Part shown: positions 36,266 through 43,445 of the stretch, one piece after another
Position numbering within the stretch: position 1 is the stretch's first letter
Layout of the letters: every line of letters starts with the position of its first letter
Source of the DNA: Flavobacteriales bacterium
GTDB taxonomy: Bacteria; Bacteroidota; Bacteroidia; Flavobacteriales_E; Vicingaceae
DNA: 51,324 nucleotides
Reading direction: 5' to 3'
NCBI GenBank assembly: GCA_020635825.1
Contig: JACJZA010000020.1
Location: 1 to 51,324 of the forward strand
The notes under the pieces: model-generated
Seen by the model: the letters and a program-made list of their open reading frames with translations, nothing else
Told to the model about the DNA's origin: nothing
Databases searched by the model: none
Translations under genes and position numbers: made by a program

Positions 36266-39200
36266 CTATCTAATTACCGTTACATTCCCTTTTTTAAAAT
36301 ACTCTTGTCCATCCACACATTTTACAGTAAGATGATAAACAAATACAGCTGGATCAACAGGTTTGCCATTGTAAGTTCCATCCCAACCAACATTTTGCTG
36401 ATTGGTTTCAAAAACTAACTCACCCCAACGATTGTAAATCTTCAATTTCATTTCCTCCACAAATTTTCCTCTTAAATAAAGCACATCATTTTCATTATCT
36501 CCATTAGGTGTAAATGCGTTGGGTAAAAACACATCAGGGTCTTTACAATTTAGTTCCCAAGCATAAATTGTAATATTTCTAATGTAAGAACAAGTACTGC
36601 TGTTTTCAGTAAGTAAAACGGTGTAGGTTGTATTTGATGTAGGGGTTGCATAAGGATTGGCTATCGTGCTATTGTTTAAACTACTATAAGGAGTCCATTC
36701 ATAAGAAAAAGCGCTATCAGGAAAAATATGTAAGTAAGTTCCCTCACCAACATACAAAGTATCATTGTCTGCACTAATGTTAATAATGCTTGGGTCAAAA
36801 CCTGAGACATAAACAATAGCTGAATCTGTAGTAGAACAACCCAATGAATTTTGTGCTGTTACATAATAAGTTAAATCATTCACAGGATTGACAACAACAG
36901 TAGAAGTGTTTGCTCCTGAGATTATTTCAGATATCGGAGTCCAACTATAGATCAAAGGCATTCCAGTTAAATTCACTGCTGTTAAAGTGTCGTTTTGGCC
37001 ACTGCAAATAGCTCCATTTTCAACATTAATCCTTACACCTATAAAATTAACTTTAATACTATCAATTGCATTACAATTTCCATTGGTAGCCATAATGTAA
37101 TAAGTGGTAGTGTCTGTTGGATAAACAACTAAACTGTCATTATTTAAATTTGAATTGATGGTGTCAGTAAAATTGGGAGATGTTGACCAAATATAATTAG
37201 TAGCATTAGTCGAATTAGCATAGATTATTGCTGAATCACATGTAGTAATACCACTAGGAGTGGAAACAGTTACGGAAGGATAAACTTCAATAGTAATGTT
37301 TTGGGTAAAAGAACTATTGCATATAGAATCAAAAATAGTAAGTGAAGCATTATAGTTACCTGGGGTGGAATAGGTAACAGTTGGATTTAAATTAGTAGCA
37401 TCAGTATCTCCATTTCCAAAATCCCATAAAAATGAATCGTGCGGTCCGGAATTATTAGAAAAATCAACGGTTAGTGGATTACAGCCCTGAAGATTAGTTG
37501 TACTTAAACTAATAGGAGATGGCTTATGGAATGTAATAGTTACACTGTCCATATCATAGCAGTTATCATTAAAGGTTAAGACGTAAAAGGTAAGCGTTCC
37601 GTTTCCAGAAACAAAAGCAGAATCAATACTAGTAGAAATATTTAAAGTGTCAGTAAACAATGGAGAACTAGACCAAATATATTCATCAGCTGCAATGGCA
37701 TCAATATCTATCCAAATGGAATCACAAGAAGTTGTTGAATTGGTAATGGTTACTATTTCTGTTTGAGGATTTACAGTAATCACTTGATAGGCAGTGTCGT
37801 AAGTTTGACAAATAGAATCTCTAATTGCCAGAGAAATAGTATAGGTACCGGGTGTTGTAAAAGTTCTAATGGGGGTTAATTCAGTAGAAGTGGTATCTCC
37901 ATTACCGAAATTCCATAGATAAAAATCCCCTCCTGAACTAGTATTATTAAAATTAACTGTTAAAGGTGCACAACCTTCAATTTGGTCGGTAGTAAATTTT
38001 GCTTTAGGAATGATTTCAAAATCGAATTTAAAAGTACCATTGTTACATCCAGAACTATTATTGGTGTTAGACCAAGCCCCAGGAGTGGTAGGGAAGTCGT
38101 CATTGCTCCAGCATCCTGCACATACAGATTGATATACAATTCCATTTTTATCAAAACGACTGGTGCCACCATCAACATGTTCTCTACTTTGTGTTCCTCC
38201 AAAATAAGTTCCATAAAGCATTGATTGAACATCCCTTTCCATAACAATTAAATAGAAATCAAAACCATTTGGTGAATTAGGTAGAAAAGCATTAGAAGTG
38301 GTTGGCATTCCGGTAAGACTGGCCCCTGTTAAGATATCTCCTCCCCATCCTGATACATATAGATTTCCACAAACGTCTACCAAAAAAGCAGAGGGACAAA
38401 ATTTAGCATTGATATTACCATTTCCAAAAACGGTAGAATAATACACGTTAGTTAAATCGTTATCCATTTTTACTAAAAAATTACTACTGTTGGGATTACT
38501 GTAATTGGCATTTAAAACAGGATAAGCACCACGAGTTTGTCCTACTACATATACACTTCCAAATCGGTCAAGTTCAACAAAGTAACATTGGTCATAAGCA
38601 TTTGTCCCTAATAATGTAGAAGCTATAATTTGTGAGCCATTCGTGTCAATTTTAACGACATAACCATCAGCTTTTCCTCCTTGAAATGAAGTGTTAATGG
38701 CACTCAAACTGGTTGGGAAATTGTTAGAAGCAGTTCCTCCGGTTACATAAACATAACCATTGCTGTCTACCTTTATAGAATACCCTGCATCCATGTTATC
38801 TCCTCCTAAATATGAACTCCAATAAACAGTTGAAAGATCAGCGTTTAATTTAATAATTACAGCATCTTGATTTCCATTTAGGGTATCATCAAAGCCATTA
38901 ATAATAGGAAAATTGGTAGATTTTGTAGACGAAGCAATATAACAGTTACCTTCTTTATCTAACATAATTTCTCCACGGTATTGGTCGCTATAATTATTCA
39001 TTAATGTATCGTAAGATAAATTAATGGTAGAGTTAACACCATCGTTTTGACTACCGCCTAAATAGGTTGATCCTAATAATGATGTTCCTTGTGCATTGAA
39101 TTTAGCCACATAAATATCAGTTCCATTGGTGAAATTAGAGCCATTACTTACATAATAAACGCTGGTTCCTCCATTGAAACTGTTGTCAAAAGAGTTAGCA

Positions 39201-40246
39201 TCTGTAGGGAAATTTAAGGAGCTGGTAGCACCGTATAAATAAAGTTCGTTCTGTTCGTTTGCTATTAAACTATGAACAGTTTCTGTCGCTGTACCACCAA
39301 TGTAAGTGGAATAAATAAGATTGCTTCCTGTAGAATCATATCTAGAGATAACCACATCGGTAATTCCACCCCCAGGGCTGCCTGCAAAGCTATCGTCGTA
39401 GGCACCGAGTGTAGTAGGATAACCAACATTAAAAGCAGTACCTCCGGCAAAAAGACTACCATCGTAACCATAGGTGGCTGTCATTCCAAAGTTGTCAGCA
39501 AACGAACCGGAATAGCTTGCAAATATTAAAATGGGGTCAATAATTAAAGGTTTTGATTCATCATATTTCCCCGATACTTTAAAAGATAAAACATTGTCTT
39601 TTAATTGGTAATTACATTTAACTTCTCTTTTTTCATTTTCAATGATTTGATAAGCGTAAGGTTTTTGTTCAACAATATCTGTTAGAGAAGTTTTGAGTAT
39701 TAAATTTCCTTTTTTATCTATTTTTAAATCTATCAATCCATTGTATTTTAATTGAATATCATTAGGGTTTCCATTTGGATTAATGATGAAATCGTATTTA
39801 ACAAAATGACCTTCGGAATATATATTTAAGTCAATATTTTGATAAATATGATGATATTCAACCACTTCAAAAGCAGGAATGTTTGATTTCCATTTCGATT
39901 GGTCATTACCTAAAAAATAATTGTAGTATTCAGGGAATTTTTCTTTTGAAGATAGGGTGGGTTTTATGCTATTAATAAAATCAACTTGATAGGCATGTCC
40001 TTTAAATGGATATTGAGTATTGTTAATAGGAATATGATTTTGAGCAAGTTCTTCTGCATTGAAAATATTAAAGGTAAAACGATTACTTTCTAGAAATAAA
40101 GCACCATTTCCTAATTGAGCTTTATATAAAATTTTGCTTTCCCATTGTCCTTCATTTTTTTGATAACGTATACCATCATTATTATGAGCAAAAAGATTTA
40201 CACATAAACTAGCTGTAATTAAAAAAGAAGAAATATATCTTAACAT
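36266..40246 (-). CDS. T9SS type B cargo: SBBP repeats, PKD domains, gliding-type C-terminal domain
   Basis: The 1326-aa secreted protein has a signal peptide (to LFA), an N-terminal domain typical of SBBP proteins (NEGQWESKILYKA), SBBP repeats (about 250-620; YVTGGTASNNFPT, YVSGWGGD), two PKD domains (GCAPLTVNFNNTSSG, GCNPLTVDFSNNSGP, each with W-(N/D)-FGNGDT), Ig-like modules rich in Asn/Thr/Ser, and a type B sorting domain at the C-terminus (FLPNAFTPNGDNENDVL, YNRWGELVFET, GTYNGKPVDPAVFVYHL). It should be secreted by T9SS with help from the PorP/SprF protein next door. ATG 40246 precedes the signal peptide; a TTG 15 bases earlier is also open. Confidence 0.93.
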   Translation of the reverse strand: MLRYISSFLITASLCVNLFAHNNDGIRYQKNEGQWESKILYKAQLGNGALFLESNRFTFNIFNAEELAQNHIPINNTQYPFKGHAYQVDFINSIKPTLSSKEKFPEYYNYFLGNDQSKWKSNIPAFEVVEYHHIYQNIDLNIYSEGHFVKYDFIINPNGNPNDIQLKYNGLIDLKIDKKGNLILKTSLTDIVEQKPYAYQIIENEKREVKCNYQLKDNVLSFKVSGKYDESKPLIIDPILIFASYSGSFADNFGMTATYGYDGSLFAGGTAFNVGYPTTLGAYDDSFAGSPGGGITDVVISRYDSTGSNLIYSTYIGGTATETVHSLIANEQNELYLYGATSSLNFPTDANSFDNSFNGGTSVYYVSNGSNFTNGTDIYVAKFNAQGTSLLGSTYLGGSQNDGVNSTINLSYDTLMNNYSDQYRGEIMLDKEGNCYIASSTKSTNFPIINGFDDTLNGNQDAVIIKLNADLSTVYWSSYLGGDNMDAGYSIKVDSNGYVYVTGGTASNNFPTSLSAINTSFQGGKADGYVVKIDTNGSQIIASTLLGTNAYDQCYFVELDRFGSVYVVGQTRGAYPVLNANYSNPNSSNFLVKMDNDLTNVYYSTVFGNGNINAKFCPSAFLVDVCGNLYVSGWGGDILTGASLTGMPTTSNAFLPNSPNGFDFYLIVMERDVQSMLYGTYFGGTQSREHVDGGTSRFDKNGIVYQSVCAGCWSNDDFPTTPGAWSNTNNSSGCNNGTFKFDFEIIPKAKFTTDQIEGCAPLTVNFNNTSSGGDFYLWNFGNGDTTSTELTPIRTFTTPGTYTISLAIRDSICQTYDTAYQVITVNPQTEIVTITNSTTSCDSIWIDIDAIAADEYIWSSSPLFTDTLNISTSIDSAFVSGNGTLTFYVLTFNDNCYDMDSVTITFHKPSPISLSTTNLQGCNPLTVDFSNNSGPHDSFLWDFGNGDTDATNLNPTVTYSTPGNYNASLTIFDSICNSSFTQNITIEVYPSVTVSTPSGITTCDSAIIYANSTNATNYIWSTSPNFTDTINSNLNNDSLVVYPTDTTTYYIMATNGNCNAIDSIKVNFIGVRINVENGAICSGQNDTLTAVNLTGMPLIYSWTPISEIISGANTSTVVVNPVNDLTYYVTAQNSLGCSTTDSAIVYVSGFDPSIINISADNDTLYVGEGTYLHIFPDSAFSYEWTPYSSLNNSTIANPYATPTSNTTYTVLLTENSSTCSYIRNITIYAWELNCKDPDVFLPNAFTPNGDNENDVLYLRGKFVEEMKLKIYNRWGELVFETNQQNVGWDGTYNGKPVDPAVFVYHLTVKCVDGQEYFKKGNVTVIR

Positions 40247-40266
40247 AAGTGTTTTAGTCAATCACG

Positions 40267-40297
40267 TAAATTTAATGAATATTAAAATGTTAACAAA
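40267..40297 (-). promoter_or_regulatory. promoter of the type B cargo gene
   Basis: On the minus strand, TTTG (40297-40294), 19 bases and TAAATTTA (40274-40267) match the consensus TTTG-N19-TAnnTTTG except for the final base. The ATG at 40246 follows after 20 bases. Confidence 0.55.
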
Positions 40298-40322
40298 GAA
40301 GCGTTAAACAATTCAAAAATAA

Positions 40323-40354
40323 CTTGTAATATATTATTAATGTAACTATTTTTG
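40323..40354 (+). promoter_or_regulatory. promoter of the LuxR-type regulator gene
   Basis: CTTG (40323-40326), 20 bases and TATTTTTG (40347-40354). The -7 box is a full TAnnTTTG match and the -33 box is one base off. The same -7 box and downstream inverted repeat occur before the porin gene. Confidence 0.6.
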
Positions 40355-40358
40355 AAAA

Positions 40359-40381
40359 TTATTTAGAATCAATCTAAATAA
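40359..40381. promoter_or_regulatory. inverted repeat TTATTTA-N9-TAAATAA, copy 1
   Basis: A perfect 7-bp inverted repeat starting 4 bases after the -7 box, where transcription should begin. An identical pair of half-sites with the same spacing occurs at 41077-41099. It is a candidate operator, possibly for the adjacent LuxR-type regulator, or a 5' leader stem. Confidence 0.55.
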
Positions 40382-40392
40382 AATTATTAAAA

Positions 40393-41022
40393 ATGATTGA
40401 TATATTAATTGCTAATAATAACCTGATTGTAGGTGAGGGGCTTAAAACCATTTTGCAAAGTAGATTGCGAAATAGGGTGTTGGGTGTGGTTGAATCGAAA
40501 GACGCATTAATTCAATCCAGTAAAAAGTATTTTCCTGATATTGTTGTAATAGATTATTCTAATGAATTGTTTGGAGTGGATAGTATTGCTGAGATAAAAA
40601 AGATATATAAAAATTCAAAAATTCTTGCAATTACTGATATTCAACCTAAACAAACTATTTTAAAAGCATTAAAAACGGGTGTAGATAGTTATTTATTAGA
40701 TGATTGTCAAAAACCTGAAATATTAGAGGCTATTGAGGATACCTATCAAGGGAAGCAGTTTTATTGTGGACATGTGATAGATTTAATTTCAGAAAATGAA
40801 GATGACCCTCATGGTTGCACAGGAATATCATTATCTGAAAGAGAAATTGAAATCATCCGATTAATTTCTGATGGTTTAACTAATAAAGAAATTGCTGATA
40901 CCTTGTATTTAAGTACTCATACTGTTAATACTCACCGAAAAAACATTATGAACAAACTGGGTATAAAGAATACAGCAGGTATCGTTATTTATGCTGTAAA
41001 AGAAAATATCATTAATACATAA
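40393..41022 (+). CDS. LuxR/NarL-type regulator with degenerate receiver domain
   Basis: The 209-aa protein has an N-terminal receiver-like domain (about 1-120) and a C-terminal LuxR helix-turn-helix (about 143-200; LSEREIEIIRLISDGLTNKEIADTL, HTVNTHRKNIMNKL). The phospho-acceptor Asp54 (VVIDYS) and Thr81 are kept, but the acidic Mg-binding pair is Asn8-Asn9 and the conserved Lys of YLLK is Asp103, so normal phosphorylation is doubtful. It is preceded by a promoter with an inverted repeat also found before the porin gene, suggesting that it regulates itself and the porin-FMN locus downstream. Confidence 0.9.
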   Translation: MIDILIANNNLIVGEGLKTILQSRLRNRVLGVVESKDALIQSSKKYFPDIVVIDYSNELFGVDSIAEIKKIYKNSKILAITDIQPKQTILKALKTGVDSYLLDDCQKPEILEAIEDTYQGKQFYCGHVIDLISENEDDPHGCTGISLSEREIEIIRLISDGLTNKEIADTLYLSTHTVNTHRKNIMNKLGIKNTAGIVIYAVKENIINT

Positions 41023-41039
41023 AATACCACAAATTAGGT

Positions 41040-41071
41040 ATTGCCCATATTTTATTTCAAATATATTTTTG
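41040..41071 (+). promoter_or_regulatory. promoter of the porin-FMN locus
   Basis: ATTG (41040-41043), 20 bases and TATTTTTG (41064-41071): the same -7 box and spacing as the promoter of the regulator gene. Confidence 0.6.
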
Positions 41072-41076
41072 TCTTG

Positions 41077-41099
41077 TTATTTAAAATAAGTCTAAATAA
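41077..41099. promoter_or_regulatory. inverted repeat TTATTTA-N9-TAAATAA, copy 2
   Basis: The same half-sites and 9-base spacing as copy 1, 5 bases after the -7 box. The right half is followed by AA in both copies, so TCTAAATAAA(A) is shared. Confidence 0.55.
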
Positions 41100-41108
41100 A
41101 AATAAATT

Positions 41109-42314
41109 ATGAAAAATATCTTAATTACAATCTCAATAATATTTTATTCATTGAATCATTACTCACAAGTAATGAATACTGATACTATTACAAATGCACC
41201 TCTAAATTCTGCTCAAAATATTATTTCTGGTAACGGTGGAAAGCAAATTACTATAGGAGCATATGCTGAAATTGATTATAATCAAAAATATAATGATAGT
41301 ACATTATCTAATGGAAATTTAGATGTTCATAGAATGGTTATGTTTATGGGGTATAAATTTAATGATAGAACCCATTTTGTTACAGAAATTGAATTTGAAC
41401 ATATTAGTGAAGTTTATATAGAGCAAGCATTTTTAAATTATAGAATAAATCAAGCGTTTAATATAAGAGGAGGTTTAATGTTAATTCCTATGGGAATTGT
41501 AAATGAGTACCATGAGCCAGTTACTTTTAATGGTGTAGAACGTCCAAATTTAGATGGTAAAGTAATTCCAACTACTTGGAGGGAACTTGGTTTTGGATTT
41601 ACAGGTACATTAAATAAATATTCAATTAAGTATCAAGCTTACGTAGTAAATGGATTTAAAAGTTATGATGAAGGGGCAACTTTAAGAGGAGTCGATGGAT
41701 TTAGGAAAGGAAGGCAAAAAGGAATGGAATCAACTATGAGTTCACCTAATATTACTGGAAAAATAGATTATTATGGAATTAATGGATTAAAAATTGGGCT
41801 TTCATTGTATTATGGTAACACTCAATCTAAAGCTTATGATGGAGTTTTAAGAACTGATGATGCTGTTATTTCTGCTGCAGATTCAACCGTTCTTGGATTA
41901 GGTATGATAGGGGCTGATTTAAGATATAATTATAAAGGTTTTGAAGCAAGAGGACAATTTGTATATTCATCAATTACAAATTCACAACAGTACAATATTT
42001 ATAATGACACAGATTTGGGTTCTTCTATGATGGGCTATTATGCTGAAATTGGTTATGATATTATAAGGTTGTTCAAAAAAAATGCTGAGCAAAAATTTGT
42101 TTTATTTACTCGTTATGAATTTTACGATACTCATAATACAGTAACCTCAGAAATTGTAAAAAATAAAAGTTATGCAAGAACAGACATAACATCTGGTTTT
42201 TCTTATCATTTATCAAGAGGAACTGTTTTTAAAGGTGATTTTCAATTATTTAAAACAAATGCTAATGATAATATTGGTAAACAATTCAATTTAGGTATTG
42301 GTGTTTGGTTTTAA
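41109..42314 (+). CDS. outer-membrane beta-barrel porin
   Basis: The 401-aa product has a signal peptide (to about residue 20) and alternating beta-strands typical of Bacteroidota porins (GAYAEIDYNQKY, THFVTEIEFEH, FNIRGGLMLIPMG, GFEARGQFVYSS), ending in a terminal strand with aromatic last residue (FNLGIGVWF). The EIEFEHISEVYIEQAFLNYRI region resembles phosphate-selective porin O/P-like barrels. It is the first gene of a block with an FMN-binding protein and a small membrane protein, and shares promoter and operator-like elements with the regulator upstream. The solute passed is unknown; anionic substrates or electron acceptors are possible. Confidence 0.83.
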   Translation: MKNILITISIIFYSLNHYSQVMNTDTITNAPLNSAQNIISGNGGKQITIGAYAEIDYNQKYNDSTLSNGNLDVHRMVMFMGYKFNDRTHFVTEIEFEHISEVYIEQAFLNYRINQAFNIRGGLMLIPMGIVNEYHEPVTFNGVERPNLDGKVIPTTWRELGFGFTGTLNKYSIKYQAYVVNGFKSYDEGATLRGVDGFRKGRQKGMESTMSSPNITGKIDYYGINGLKIGLSLYYGNTQSKAYDGVLRTDDAVISAADSTVLGLGMIGADLRYNYKGFEARGQFVYSSITNSQQYNIYNDTDLGSSMMGYYAEIGYDIIRLFKKNAEQKFVLFTRYEFYDTHNTVTSEIVKNKSYARTDITSGFSYHLSRGTVFKGDFQLFKTNANDNIGKQFNLGIGVWF

Positions 42315-42383
42315 AATGTTTTAGTTAATTATAAATGCCATGTAGGAAAAACATCTTGCATGGTATTTCTATTTTTGTATAGA

Positions 42384-42902
42384 ATGAAAAAAAATAGGTT
42401 AATAATATTTTTGAGTTTATTGTTTCTATCTGCAGATTTACCTCAATCTGCTTACAAAAAAATCGATAAAACAATAGAGGTATTGTGGCCTAATCAAGAA
42501 ATTCAAAAAAAGCAAGTTAATGTTGAAGGATACATTGAAAATAATTTAAAAGGTAAGTTTACACTTTCGAAATTATTAAATAGTAGCAGTGAATTAATAG
42601 CCTATATGGTGATTTCAAATGCAAATAGTAAGGCAGATTTTTTTGATTACATGATAATTTTTAAGCCAGATTTAACTATTATGACCATTCAAGTTTTAAT
42701 TTATCGTGAAGATTATGGAGGAGAAATTGGTAGTAAAAGATGGCTTAAACAGTTTTATGGAAAATCTGATTCTTCTGAAATGAAATTTGGTTACGATATT
42801 CAAAACATTTCTGGAGCTACAATTTCTGCTAATTCAATAACTAAAGGGGTTCAGTTAGTAACAAATCAAATGCATCATTTAAAAAGTAAAAAAGTGATTT
42901 AA
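42384..42902 (+). CDS. exported FMN-binding domain protein
   Basis: The 172-aa protein has an N-terminal signal (to about residue 22) and an FMN_bind domain: MIIFKPDLTIMTIQVLIYREDYGGEIGSKRWLKQFYGK in several motifs, then the flavinylation signature SGATIS (Ser143-Ser148), in which the last residue accepts FMN by phosphoester bond; the usual Thr is Ser148 here. Such domains carry electrons outside the cytoplasm (RnfG, NqrC, extracellular electron transfer). The start ATG at 42384 opens the signal peptide; a TATTTTTG box lies 7 bases before it. The stop overlaps the ATG of the membrane protein gene by one base (TAATG), so the two are translationally linked. No ApbE transferase gene is in the window. 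Confidence 0.9.
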   Translation: MKKNRLIIFLSLLFLSADLPQSAYKKIDKTIEVLWPNQEIQKKQVNVEGYIENNLKGKFTLSKLLNSSSELIAYMVISNANSKADFFDYMIIFKPDLTIMTIQVLIYREDYGGEIGSKRWLKQFYGKSDSSEMKFGYDIQNISGATISANSITKGVQLVTNQMHHLKSKKVI

Positions 42903-43390
42903 TGAAATTAAGAGGTACTTTAAGTGTGCTTCCCAAAGAAGCTAAAATTTTAATTTTTTGTTTTTTGATTACATTAAGTTTCGGTTTTTATACGGGGCTA
43001 ATTTATGTTAGAGAAAACACAAATGCTTCATTTTCAGGAATAGAAGAACATTATTTAGGTAATGAAAATAACGAAGATGCAACAGAAATGAAATTTAAAA
43101 AGCCCAAAAAAGAAATAATAACTATGGTTCACAATCATGTTTTAAGCTTAAGTATAGTATTTCTTATTATCTCTTTTCTTGTTTTGTTAACCGATATACA
43201 ACCAATTTTTAAAAAAATATTAGTAGTTGAACCTTTTGTTTCATTATTACTTACTTTCGGTGGAATTTGGATAATGTGGAGTGGGGTTATGTGGTTTAAA
43301 TATATTATTATGATTTCTGGAATATTAATGACCATCACATTTACAACTTCTGTATTAATTATAATATTTCAATTATTAAGAAAGCAATAA
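42902..43390 (+). CDS. four-helix membrane protein linked to the FMN-binding protein
   Basis: The 162-aa protein has four predicted membrane helices (about 16-36, 76-95, 105-123, 128-155). A periplasmic loop between helices 1 and 2 holds GIEEHYLGNE, and helix 2 begins MVHNHVLSLS, with two histidines that could bind heme or a quinone. I do not recognise a named family. The tight overlap with the FMN-binding gene suggests that it passes electrons from the membrane quinone pool to the flavoprotein; this is inference from context. Confidence 0.75.
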   Translation: MKLRGTLSVLPKEAKILIFCFLITLSFGFYTGLIYVRENTNASFSGIEEHYLGNENNEDATEMKFKKPKKEIITMVHNHVLSLSIVFLIISFLVLLTDIQPIFKKILVVEPFVSLLLTFGGIWIMWSGVMWFKYIIMISGILMTITFTTSVLIIIFQLLRKQ

Positions 43391-43445
43391 AAGTTTAAGA
43401 AATTTATAATGTAATTTTTCTATTATTTCAAGTAGTTTTGAAAGT

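Noticed and set aside
42333..42365. Hairpin after the porin gene (TGCCATG / CATGGTA) as terminator
   Set aside because: The stem is short, the loop long, and there is no clear T-run; the FMN gene follows closely and is probably in the same unit.
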